Shown here piece after piece: positions 1 through 6,684 of a stretch of DNA of 13,565 nt. This DNA comes from Clostridia bacterium. GTDB taxonomy: Bacteria > Bacillota > Clostridia > Oscillospirales > UBA644. The position numbers and the translations under genes are program-made. The stretch's first letter is position 1; each line of letters opens with the position of its first letter. Location of the stretch: positions 1-13,565 of the forward strand of contig WHHJ01000053.1 in NCBI GenBank assembly GCA_014872655.1, read 5' to 3'. The notes beneath the pieces were generated by a model, which made no database searches, was not told where the DNA came from, and saw nothing but the letters and a program-made list of their open reading frames with translations.

Positions 1-156
1 CTTTGTTTGTTATCCACATTATAAATCGGTATCATTTTAACTAATGTTTAACAGCCCGATTCTTGATATTTTTGCCAAATCTGTTTTGAAAAAAATTGAA
101 TCTGAAGTTGAAACGTACAAAATTATTGAAAAACCATTTTTTTTAGAAAAAAACTA

Positions 157-185
157 TTGCAATTTTGTTCTTTATGTTGTATAAT
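157..185 (+). promoter_or_regulatory. Sigma-A-type promoter of tRNA-Ser
   Basis: A -35 box TTGCAA (157-162) and a perfect -10 box TATAAT (180-185) are separated by 17 bp. Transcription should start near 192, about 50 nt before the mature tRNA. The AT-rich stretch just upstream (about 120-155, with A and T runs) could act as an UP element; that part is inference. The tRNA-Val promoter in this window has the same -35 and -10 boxes and the same spacing. Confidence 0.8.
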
Positions 186-242
186 ACATAAAGACTTTGT
201 GTTTACTGGAAGGAATGCATAGAGTTTTTTATCAAATATTTT

Positions 243-333
243 GGAGAAGTCGCCTAGCTGGTCGAGGGCGCATGATTGGAAATCATGTAAACGTGAAAGC
301 GTTTCGAGGGTTCGAATCCCTCCTTCTCCGCCA
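243..333 (+). tRNA. tRNA-Ser (anticodon GGA)
   Basis: The acceptor strand GGAGAAG (243-249) pairs with CTTCTCC (323-329), followed by discriminator G330 and an encoded CCA (331-333). The anticodon GGA lies at 278-280 between complementary TGATT and AATCA arms, so it reads UCC and UCU serine codons. A long variable arm (AACG...CGTT, about 289-302), typical of tRNA-Ser, and a T-loop GGTTCGAATCC complete the cloverleaf. The gene has its own promoter and is followed by a hairpin terminator, so it appears to be a single-gene transcription unit. Confidence 0.95.
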
Positions 334-337
334 AGCA

Positions 338-374
338 GGGCTTGGAGCTAAACGCGCTCCGAGCCCTTTTGTTT
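338..374 (+). terminator. Intrinsic terminator of tRNA-Ser
   Basis: GGGCTTGGAGC (338-348) pairs with GCTCCGAGCCC (356-366) in an 11-bp GC-rich stem with one G-U pair. A 7-nt loop and the T-rich tail TTTTGTTTT complete a Rho-independent terminator that begins a few nt after the tRNA CCA end. Confidence 0.85.
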
Positions 375-433
375 TATCTTGAAGTCACTTGTCCGCGTCC
401 ATAGCCGGCATCGTTTTTAGTTCCTAGCTACAC

Positions 434-476
434 ACCTGCGGTGAGCAATTCGCATATCGCAGGTTTTTCTTTTTTT
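434..476 (+). terminator. Hairpin with long T tract, likely terminator
   Basis: ACCTGCG (434-440) pairs with CGCAGGT (458-464), followed by a strong T-rich tract (464-476). No gene ends just upstream except the tRNA-Ser unit. It is either a backup terminator or the end of a short unannotated transcript. The 383-805 stretch shows no convincing protein gene. Confidence 0.6.
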
Positions 477-482
477 CAGCAA

Positions 483-516
483 AGATGTCCGCGTTTACAG
501 TGGACATCTATTTTGT
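483..516 (+). terminator. Hairpin with short T-rich tail, possible terminator
   Basis: AGATGTCC (483-490) pairs perfectly with GGACATCT (502-509) around an 11-nt loop, followed by ATTTTGTT. The tail is weaker than in the neighbouring hairpins, so terminator function is uncertain. Confidence 0.45.
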
Positions 517-528
517 TAATACTTCTAA

Positions 529-631
529 AGCAGGGCTTGGAGCAAACCGCGCTTCGAGCCTTTTCTTGTTTTTATAAAATGCACACGTAACAAAGCCTAT
601 ATCTTTTTTAGTTCTCAGAGATAGACATCTG
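529..631 (+). repeat. Diverged duplicate of the tRNA-Ser 3' flank
   Basis: Beginning with AGCAGGGCTTGGAGC at 529, this segment resembles 334 onward, directly after tRNA-Ser. The terminator-like hairpin recurs at 534-560 (GGCTTGGAGC with GCTTCGAGCC, two G-U pairs, then TTTTCTTG). About 80 nt further, TTTTTTAGTTC (around 604-614) matches TTTTTAGTTC at 414-423. The two landmarks are 84 nt apart in copy one and 80 nt apart in copy two. No tRNA precedes the second copy. It probably reflects an old local duplication whose tRNA was lost or never copied. Confidence 0.5.
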
Positions 632-709
632 CTATGTAGAAACATGTCGATTTTTTTATTGTCAATTAGAGAGCTGTATTTAAAGATGAAGCACTCGTGT
701 ATTAAACAG

Positions 710-747
710 ACGGCGAACCTTACAATTTTGTAAGGTTCGCTGTTTTT
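710..747 (+). terminator. Strong intrinsic terminator
   Basis: A 15-bp stem (710-724 with 729-743, core GCGAACCTTACA / TGTAAGGTTCGC, 4-nt loop) is followed by TTTTT. The strong hairpin closes the non-coding stretch 383-709 and insulates the following gene from upstream transcription. The stem is nearly symmetrical, but the minus strand lacks a comparable U-rich tail. Confidence 0.75.
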
Positions 748-758
748 ATGTAATTTTG

Positions 759-767
759 TGCTATGAT
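759..767 (+). promoter_or_regulatory. Candidate extended -10 promoter for the dockerin gene
   Basis: TGC-TATGAT (TG at 759-760, -10 hexamer 762-767) fits an extended -10 element about 57 bp before the start codon at 824. No good -35 hexamer is visible, and that position overlaps the 3' arm of the preceding terminator. This is a weak call. Confidence 0.35.
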
Positions 768-823
768 TAATTATCAGTAATGTTTCATATACTTGTATAT
801 CGTAGATGAAAGGAGAAAACAAT

Positions 824-3433
824 ATGAAAAAACGATTTTTATCAATTATGCTCATCGTTTTGATGATTGCGGCGTTATTGCCTGTTACGGCAGCTGCTGC
901 TGCAGATGAAAACGGAGTGAGTTTTTCTGCTGAAGCTACTTCTGTTCCTCAAAACGGCCAGTTTTACGTTAAGGGGGAGATGGTTCGTTATCAAACGGTT
1001 TTATTTAACGGCAATGGATCCCCTATAACAGAAATATCTGTGAAGCTCCCCGGTTCAACAGTATCTTATGGTAATCCTTTGGAGCCTAATGAAAGTGATT
1101 ATGATGTAGGGGGGACGTCTATTTCCGCAGAAGAGGTTACTGCCGGTGAAAAAATATTACAATTCTTAGCAACTTATACTCTTGAAGGCCAGCAGTATAC
1201 TATTGAAGCAAGTGTGCGGGTGGAGACTGGGAGAGAAGCTGTTGAATTTGCAGACGCTGAAGCGATTCGCATCGGCAGTGATGTTGAAGTATCTTTTGCC
1301 AGTGATACAGCCGGGAAATACGCTTATGCCGTTACGGATATAGATGCCCCTGATCCGGAGAATTGGGATTCGTATACAAAATATGACTTAGTGCAGGGCG
1401 AAAACTCCTTTGTGATTTCAGATTTTACAGATGATGAGGCAGCAATCTACTTGATGGCATGGAATGAGAATAATGAGTCACGTCTTTTTCCTTTAAAATT
1501 GACTGTCAGAAAAAATCTTCCGTTTATCGAAGACGGGTTCCGTGCACTGAACCAAGCGGAAGCTTTGCCGATTAATGAAGAGGTGAATCTTGGCGGAGAA
1601 GACACTGTATTATATGATATCAATGGTGATTATAGGTTTGCAAAATTGATAAAGATTGAAGCACAGACCGGCCAGATGCTGAACATGAATTTTTATGGAA
1701 AGAATGATTCTATTGATACCTGTATCGAAATCTATCAGGAAGAAAACGACCATTATGAACGTATAGATCGTTTTGACAACGACAATAAAAATGGCGTTGG
1801 AGAGGCGGCTCGTTATATCGTGCCTCAGACCGGGACCTATTATATTGCGTTTGAGGGATATAATGAAAATGAGACAGGGCTTTGCATGTTGGAGGCCGAT
1901 TTAGGTTCGGCTCCGGAGATTGTTTTACTTGAGGATGGGTTCCGCGCGTTGGATGAAGCTGAAACGTTTCCGGTGCAGGAAGAGGTGGATCTCGGAGGAG
2001 AAGAATCTGTCTTGTATAATATAGACGATTATTATGTATTTGCAAGACTGATAAAGGTTGAAGCTCAAATCGGCCAGATACTGAATATGAAATTTTGTGG
2101 AAAAAATGATTCTATTGATACCTATATCGAAATCTATCAGGAAGAAAACGGAGATTATAAACTTATAGATGGTTTTGACAAAGGTAATAAAAATGGCGGT
2201 GGAGAGAACATCTATTATGTCGTGCCTCAAACAGGGACTTATTATATTGCGTTTGAGGGATATGATGAAAACGAGATAGGTCTTTGCTTGCTGGAGATTA
2301 CTGCACTCGATTCGAATGTGGTTATGTCCGCATTAGACTTCACTCAAGATCCTATTCCTGAGGCACAGGAGGGTGATCTTTGGTCATGGGACGCCGCATC
2401 AAAGACGCTGACGCTGAAAGACGGATTCTATCTGGTAAACGATGATTATGATACGGAAGCCTCTATCAAACTTCCTGACGGTGCTACGGTGTTGATCGAA
2501 GGCCAAGCAGCTATTTATAATGAGGGCGAAAATAGCCTTTTGGGGCAAGGCGCGCTCACGATCCGGGGGGTGGATCCGGAAACATCCGCTTTGAAAATGG
2601 ATTGTAGTTATGCGTATGGAATCTATACCGCCGGGAATTTGATGGTTGACAACTGTGCGCTGTTTGTTGAAAATGCGGAGAACGGAGTTTGCTCCGATGG
2701 AAAAGTTACAATAAAAAATGCTGCGCTGAATGCGGCTGATATTAATGATGCAATATGCAGCAGAGAAGATGGAGTTGTTGTGACAGATAGTATTCTTTCC
2801 GTACAAAGGGGAGGAGCCGGCATTGCCAGTGTTGGAGATGTTTGGGTTACAGACAGTCAGCTATCTTTTGATAGATTGGATCAGGCAGTGGGTTCGGATC
2901 AATCGGTGACCCTTATAAACAGCGATATTTCTGTATTGGATTCAAATTGTGGAATTGGCACTTATGGTACATTGGTTGTAGATGGTGGTCAGTTGGAAAT
3001 CCAGACATATTATGGTGTTTTCTCTGCCTATAGCCTTGATATTACTAAAAAAACAATTCTGGATCTAAAAATACAAGACCCGGGTTCAGAGGTATTATTC
3101 TTAGAGGATGTTACTGGCCTTGTACTGCCTGGAAATATCCGGCTTTATGATATTACAGGTACGGTACTGTATGAAGGAGAATGGGATTCGACTTTGCTGG
3201 GAGAGCATGGGGAACTGTCAGTAAACGGTGTGAAAGTTACGCGTATTCAAAGATGCGGCAACGGCGACGCTAACGGTGACGGAAAAATTTCTTTAGCAGA
3301 CGTGCTTTTGACAGCTCGTTATGCGTTAGGCAGTACAGTTCAGATTCAAGTGAGTAATGTGGATATGAACGGTGATGGAATTATTTCTTTGGCAGATGTG
3401 TTGATCATTGCAAGAATGGTTATTAGTCAATAA
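824..3433 (+). CDS. Exported modular protein: two PPC-like domains, beta-helix-like region, C-terminal type I dockerin
   Basis: The start ATG at 824 is chosen over an in-frame ATG at 806 because AAAGGAGAA lies just upstream of it and because the product then begins with a classic signal peptide (MKKRF, hydrophobic core, Ala-rich cleavage zone near residue 26). The protein has 869 residues. Residues about 30-230 are beta-rich Ig/CARDB-like modules of uncertain family. Residues about 232-362 and 366-493 are tandem domains resembling bacterial pre-peptidase C-terminal (PPC) domains, each ending PQTGTYYIAFEGY. Residues about 500-790 show short repeating Val/Ile/Asp-rich turns typical of right-handed beta-helix or adhesin-like domains. 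Residues 811-869 form a dockerin with two calcium loops, DANGDGKIS (from D815) and DMNGDGIIS (from D847), each followed by LADVL. No catalytic motif was recognised. The dockerin is expected to bind a cohesin on another surface or secreted protein; the role is therefore likely structural or binding. A terminator follows directly. Confidence 0.9.
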   Translation: MKKRFLSIMLIVLMIAALLPVTAAAAADENGVSFSAEATSVPQNGQFYVKGEMVRYQTVLFNGNGSPITEISVKLPGSTVSYGNPLEPNESDYDVGGTSISAEEVTAGEKILQFLATYTLEGQQYTIEASVRVETGREAVEFADAEAIRIGSDVEVSFASDTAGKYAYAVTDIDAPDPENWDSYTKYDLVQGENSFVISDFTDDEAAIYLMAWNENNESRLFPLKLTVRKNLPFIEDGFRALNQAEALPINEEVNLGGEDTVLYDINGDYRFAKLIKIEAQTGQMLNMNFYGKNDSIDTCIEIYQEENDHYERIDRFDNDNKNGVGEAARYIVPQTGTYYIAFEGYNENETGLCMLEADLGSAPEIVLLEDGFRALDEAETFPVQEEVDLGGEESVLYNIDDYYVFARLIKVEAQIGQILNMKFCGKNDSIDTYIEIYQEENGDYKLIDGFDKGNKNGGGENIYYVVPQTGTYYIAFEGYDENEIGLCLLEITALDSNVVMSALDFTQDPIPEAQEGDLWSWDAASKTLTLKDGFYLVNDDYDTEASIKLPDGATVLIEGQAAIYNEGENSLLGQGALTIRGVDPETSALKMDCSYAYGIYTAGNLMVDNCALFVENAENGVCSDGKVTIKNAALNAADINDAICSREDGVVVTDSILSVQRGGAGIASVGDVWVTDSQLSFDRLDQAVGSDQSVTLINSDISVLDSNCGIGTYGTLVVDGGQLEIQTYYGVFSAYSLDITKKTILDLKIQDPGSEVLFLEDVTGLVLPGNIRLYDITGTVLYEGEWDSTLLGEHGELSVNGVKVTRIQRCGNGDANGDGKISLADVLLTARYALGSTVQIQVSNVDMNGDGIISLADVLIIARMVISQ
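1517..2310 (+). repeat. Tandem 402-bp coding repeat (PPC-like domain duplication)
   Basis: Two copies lie in phase at a 402-bp (134-codon) offset, roughly 1517-1910 and 1919-2310. The duplicated domain is nearly identical in its centre: of the 50 bp at 1699-1748, 48 match 2101-2150. The flanks of each copy have diverged more. The uneven similarity suggests a fairly recent duplication or ongoing gene conversion. Confidence 0.85.
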
Positions 3434-3446
3434 AAAAGAACAAACG

Positions 3447-3475
3447 AGAGCGGAGAATTTTCTCCGCTCTTCTTT
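3447..3475 (+). terminator. Intrinsic terminator of the dockerin gene
   Basis: AGAGCGGAGA (3447-3456) pairs perfectly with TCTCCGCTCT (3461-3470) around an ATTT loop, followed by TCTTT. It lies 14 nt past the stop codon. The T tail is short but the stem is strong. Confidence 0.75.
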
Positions 3476-3601
3476 ATGTTATGATATTTATATAATTGTC
3501 GTATTGGTATATATGAGTTTTTGATGTGAAAAAATTTAATCGGTGTAAAGAAGATACAATGGATGAATTTTTAAAATTATAAATGAATCGTAAAAAAATG
3601 C

Positions 3602-3630
3602 TTGCAAACAATAGAAACATGTGTTATAAT
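3602..3630 (+). promoter_or_regulatory. Sigma-A-type promoter of tRNA-Val
   Basis: The -35 box TTGCAA (3602-3607) and -10 box TATAAT (3625-3630) have a 17-bp spacer, identical in form to the tRNA-Ser promoter at 157-185. Transcription would start near 3637, about 12 nt before the tRNA. Confidence 0.8.
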
Positions 3631-3648
3631 ATAAAAAATAAATAAGAC

Positions 3649-3725
3649 GGAAGCATAGCTCAGCTGGTTAGAGCGCTGCGTTCACATCGCAGAGGTCGCG
3701 GGTTCGAGCCCCTCTGTTTCCACCA
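3649..3725 (+). tRNA. tRNA-Val (anticodon CAC)
   Basis: The acceptor strand GGAAGCA (3649-3655) pairs with TGTTTCC (3715-3721, one G-U pair), followed by discriminator A3722 and encoded CCA (3723-3725). The anticodon loop TTCACAT sits between CTGCG and CGCAG, giving anticodon CAC (3683-3685), which reads GUG. The D-arm (AGCTCAGCTGGTTAGAGC) and T-loop (GGGTTCGAGCCC) are canonical. It is a stand-alone unit with its own promoter and terminator. Confidence 0.95.
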
Positions 3726-3766
3726 AACTGAGTCTAAATGTAAATTGCGTTTAGACTCAGTTTTTT
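3726..3766 (+). terminator. Intrinsic terminator of tRNA-Val
   Basis: A perfect 13-bp stem, AACTGAGTCTAAA (3726-3738) with TTTAGACTCAGTT (3750-3762), has an 11-nt loop and a TTTTTT tail (3761-3766). It begins immediately after the CCA of the tRNA. Confidence 0.85.
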
Positions 3767-3845
3767 AGTATGGACTATACGAGCAAGAAACATCTTTTTA
3801 TAAGATCTTTGTTGCGTCTATCAATACCGTAGAGGAGAACTGTAA

Positions 3846-4346
3846 ATGATATATTTGAAAAAATTGTCGTTAACTGATGATATTGTCGGGATATACAATA
3901 TGTTGCAAGAAATTGCCCTAAATGAAAACGGTTTTAATAATAAGGTATACGGCATGTCTTTTGATCAGTTCAAACAATGGTTAAAAAAAGAATATGCTGT
4001 TGATAACGGCAACCTGGAAGACTGGATGGTTCCGCAAACTTCATACTGGTTATATGATGATGAAAAACCTGTAGGATACGGAAGGTTGCGTCACCGTCTC
4101 AACGACAAGTTGGCACAAACAGGTGGGCATATCGGATACGCTGTTCGCAGTAGCGAACGGAAAAAGGGTTATGGAAATAAATTGCTGTCCTTATTGCTTG
4201 TAGAATGTGAAAAGATTGGTTTTAATAAGGTACAGATAGGTGCGAATATAGATAATATAGCTTCTAATAAGATTATTTTGAATCACGGCGGGGTGTTAAT
4301 TAGATCTTCAAACGGTAAAAACTTTTATTATATAGATATTACATGA
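3846..4346 (+). CDS. GNAT-family N-acetyltransferase
   Basis: A 166-residue product, the usual length for a single-domain GCN5-related N-acetyltransferase. It would transfer an acetyl group from acetyl-CoA to an amine of an unknown small molecule or protein in the cytoplasm. Motif A is visible: GGHIGYAVRSSERKKGYGN (about residues 93-111) contains the beta-strand and the R-x-x-G-x-G pyrophosphate-binding turn (R105 to G110). NIASNKIILNHGG (about 137-149) matches the conserved Asn-containing motif B helix. The ATG at 3846 is preceded by AGAGGAGAAC at good spacing. The gene follows the tRNA-Val terminator, so it must have its own promoter, which I could not place confidently. The substrate cannot be inferred from context. 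The last four bases overlap a possible small ORF (ATGA). Confidence 0.85.
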   Translation: MIYLKKLSLTDDIVGIYNMLQEIALNENGFNNKVYGMSFDQFKQWLKKEYAVDNGNLEDWMVPQTSYWLYDDEKPVGYGRLRHRLNDKLAQTGGHIGYAVRSSERKKGYGNKLLSLLLVECEKIGFNKVQIGANIDNIASNKIILNHGGVLIRSSNGKNFYYIDIT

Positions 4347-4507
4347 GCCAATTAAAAGGCTTGTTGAAAGAGTTTAATTGGAACAGATATTATGTCTGTC
4401 GGGAAAAGTTGATAGGCGATATTCACCGTATTGTTGTGATGAGGGTACTCGTAGTCTGGAAATATACGCTGTTATATCGGATGCCCGCGTTTGCCTTTTG
4501 TATCTGA
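4343..4507 (+). CDS. Possible small ORF overlapping the acetyltransferase stop (54 aa)
   Basis: An ATG at 4343 overlaps the acetyltransferase stop as ATGA and opens a 54-codon frame ending with TGA at 4505-4507. The product is basic and rich in aromatic and hydrophobic residues (starts MSQLKGLLKEF, ends MPAFAFCI), and no family was recognised. The overlap suggests possible translational coupling, but there is no clear Shine-Dalgarno site in front of it and the downstream sequence to 4660 is non-coding. It may be a chance frame or the remnant of a longer gene. Apart from it, 4347-4660 holds nothing I can support, not even a clear terminator for the converging kinase gene. Confidence 0.2.
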   Translation: MSQLKGLLKEFNWNRYYVCREKLIGDIHRIVVMRVLVVWKYTLLYRMPAFAFCI

Positions 4508-4660
4508 TAAGTTAGAGGGAATTAAAGAACAACAATATATGTAAACTGCATTTTGAGCAGGGGCATTTTATTCTGCCAGTTCGTTGATAGGCGAGGATTA
4601 GGTCCAAGCGGCGTGTTGTATAGTTATAGCGCTCGAGAACCGTTGCAGGGAACATGCGGA

Positions 4661-6652
4661 TTACGGTATGATCGGTAATCTAATGGTAAACATGGTTCCT
4701 TTTCCCAATTCAGAAGCAACTTCTATTGTTCCTCCATGTTCAGTAATAATAGATTTTACAATGAAAAGTCCCATTCCATTGCTGTTTTTATTGTTTCGAT
4801 TTGTAAAAAGAGGATCAAAGATGCGGGGAATATCTTCTTCAGATATTCCGGATCCCGTATCTTTTACACATAGTATCGCAAATTCCTCCCCTTTGCTCAG
4901 ACTAAGATAGATTGTTCCTCCTTCAGATGTAAAGCTTACGGCATTATATACCAGATTCTGCAGTACACTTGTAAGTTTTCGCTTGTCTCCATATATCATG
5001 ATCGGTTGATCGCCTTTTAGTGAAAGTTCAAAAGATATACCGCTGACATTGATATCCGGCTTGTTACTCAAGTAGAAATTTCGCAGTAGCAGGCATATGT
5101 CCAGAGGTTCAAAAGACGGCGGGGTGGCATCAATTTGCGTGAATTCATTGATTGTACTTAGTTGTTCCTGTATTTCTTTTATTTTTCGCCGAATGATATC
5201 CAGATATTGTCGAGATTCTTCGTCTAATTGGGTGTTATCTAATTCCACAAGGCGCGTAAATGTAGTAATGGAAGTAATAGGTGTTTTAAGATCGTGGGCA
5301 AATCCGGATAAAAGCAGTCGTCGTTGTTCTAATAGTTTGGCCAGGGATTCGGTCTTTTGCGCAACTTCTTCCTGCAAATTTTTGTTTAAATGGCGGTTTT
5401 CACGGATAATATCCAGGTTTTTTAAAGCCATGCGGGCAGCAAAGCATAGGATCAGAATATATGTGCCCCATTCTTCAAACCAGCCCGTATAGGCCGGCTC
5501 AAAGCGGCCAAGACACAGCGCATGAAAAATAAGTAGTATCGAATAGATCAGCAAACCTGCGAGCAAAAGAAGTATTTGTCTAGATATTTTTTTTATAAGT
5601 TGGCGGAGTAGGAGCAGGGTCATTATAATGGCAATCAGAACTTTATACCAATATAGTATTTGACCATATGTTGGTGCAAATCCGGGCAGGTATTTGGCCA
5701 TCCATAAAGAAAATACCAATCCGATTAAAACAAATCCGCCGGTAATTCCCTTAAGCATACGTTCCGCTAAAGATCCTGTTTTTAGGCAGATCAGGGAAAC
5801 TGTATGTGCGATGCAGAATAATCCCAAAGATGCCATGGTGTTTTCCAATATATATGCCAGGTTCCCATCTGAAATTCCAAGCATGTGTATAAATGGATAG
5901 CATAACCGCAGGGAAAAGGATAACCCTAGGATTCCAAGCCAGAAGTTTTCACTGGAAGCTCTTCCATTTTTTGTTCCGAACCATATTACAGCTGCAAACA
6001 GTGTCAATGCCAATGAAGTGAAAACAAGGAAGCCGTAAAATAATATCCGTATGGTAATAAGACGACTTACCGCTTCACTGCTGCCAATAGCCGGAGGATA
6101 GGTTATGCCTGAATAATAGTGAGAATAGTTGGTCGTTTGTATCAGAATTTCTGCGGTTCCGTTTATTTGAAAAGAAAACACAAGGTCTTTTATACATGGT
6201 TTGTAGGGAGATATGGAACCAGAAGATGTTATTTGTTCGCCATCTATATATACTGTGCATGCAGAAAACACTTCGGGGATTAGCATCGTATAATTACCGT
6301 TTCCGCGTACTCTCAGGCAATATGTACCCGAACCATAAGGGGACCCATCTTCGTGAAATTCAGCAAAGCTAAAATACTGGCCGATGTATATGGATTTTGA
6401 TTTTTCTATACGATCTCCTGGAAATATGATCTGATCCGGATAAAAGTCCCAACCCTGTATCAGCCAGGAAATGTCTTCGGACTGTATGCTATCTTCTTGG
6501 ATGTCAGGAAGAAGGACTGTACCATCTTGAGATATTTCCGTATTTGTGTTATACTTATTATCGTAATGGTATAATAGCCCAAAAAGGATTGTGGCTATCA
6601 GGCAGGCTATAAAAATAGTTATACAGGCGCGAAAACTTATTGTTTTGATCAT
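4661..6652 (-). CDS. 7TM-type membrane sensor histidine kinase
   Basis: The 663-residue protein reads from ATG at 6652 (GGTGAGG six nt upstream); an in-frame GTG at 6664 is less likely because it overlaps that ribosome site. One membrane segment (about 8-28) is followed by an extracytoplasmic beta-rich domain (about 30-195) and seven hydrophobic helices (about 200-405), the layout of 7TMR-DISM receptors. Then come a short coiled coil (about 418-448), a HisKA domain with FAHDLKTPIT and phospho-acceptor H453, and an HATPase with N-box NLVYNAVSF, G1 box DTGSGIS (D598), F box IFDPLF and G2 box NGMGLFIVKS (near 624). All kinase boxes appear intact. It should autophosphorylate on His453 in response to an outside ligand, plausibly a carbohydrate by analogy with DISM domains. 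The likely partner is the OmpR-type regulator at 8385-9074, separated from it by one opposite-strand gene. Confidence 0.9.
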   Translation of the reverse strand: MIKTISFRACITIFIACLIATILFGLLYHYDNKYNTNTEISQDGTVLLPDIQEDSIQSEDISWLIQGWDFYPDQIIFPGDRIEKSKSIYIGQYFSFAEFHEDGSPYGSGTYCLRVRGNGNYTMLIPEVFSACTVYIDGEQITSSGSISPYKPCIKDLVFSFQINGTAEILIQTTNYSHYYSGITYPPAIGSSEAVSRLITIRILFYGFLVFTSLALTLFAAVIWFGTKNGRASSENFWLGILGLSFSLRLCYPFIHMLGISDGNLAYILENTMASLGLFCIAHTVSLICLKTGSLAERMLKGITGGFVLIGLVFSLWMAKYLPGFAPTYGQILYWYKVLIAIIMTLLLLRQLIKKISRQILLLLAGLLIYSILLIFHALCLGRFEPAYTGWFEEWGTYILILCFAARMALKNLDIIRENRHLNKNLQEEVAQKTESLAKLLEQRRLLLSGFAHDLKTPITSITTFTRLVELDNTQLDEESRQYLDIIRRKIKEIQEQLSTINEFTQIDATPPSFEPLDICLLLRNFYLSNKPDINVSGISFELSLKGDQPIMIYGDKRKLTSVLQNLVYNAVSFTSEGGTIYLSLSKGEEFAILCVKDTGSGISEEDIPRIFDPLFTNRNNKNSNGMGLFIVKSIITEHGGTIEVASELGKGTMFTIRLPIIP
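6567..6575 (+). promoter_or_regulatory. Candidate extended -10 promoter for the surface-protein gene, inside the kinase gene
   Basis: TGG-TATAAT (TG 6567-6568, hexamer 6570-6575) is a consensus extended -10 element on the plus strand. It lies within the 5' coding part of the divergent kinase gene. It would give a leader of about 100 nt before the ATG at 6685, antisense to the kinase mRNA. The -35 region is poor (TTATAC at 6549-6554 leaves only 15 bp). Confidence 0.45.
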
Positions 6653-6684
6653 AGAATACCTCACCGTTTTGAAAGGAATATAGA

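Noticed and set aside
10..18. TTATCCACA, a perfect DnaA-box match
   Set aside because: It is a single copy with no cluster of boxes and no dnaA/dnaN or AT-rich unwinding repeats nearby; one 9-mer match in AT-rich DNA is expected by chance.
197..382. Plus-strand frame of 61 codons over the tRNA-Ser
   Set aside because: It runs straight through the tRNA and its terminator and is explained by them.
508..855. Minus-strand frame of 115 codons across the terminator region
   Set aside because: It crosses the strong hairpins at 534-566 and 710-747 and the start of the dockerin gene, and has no ribosome site or recognisable protein character.
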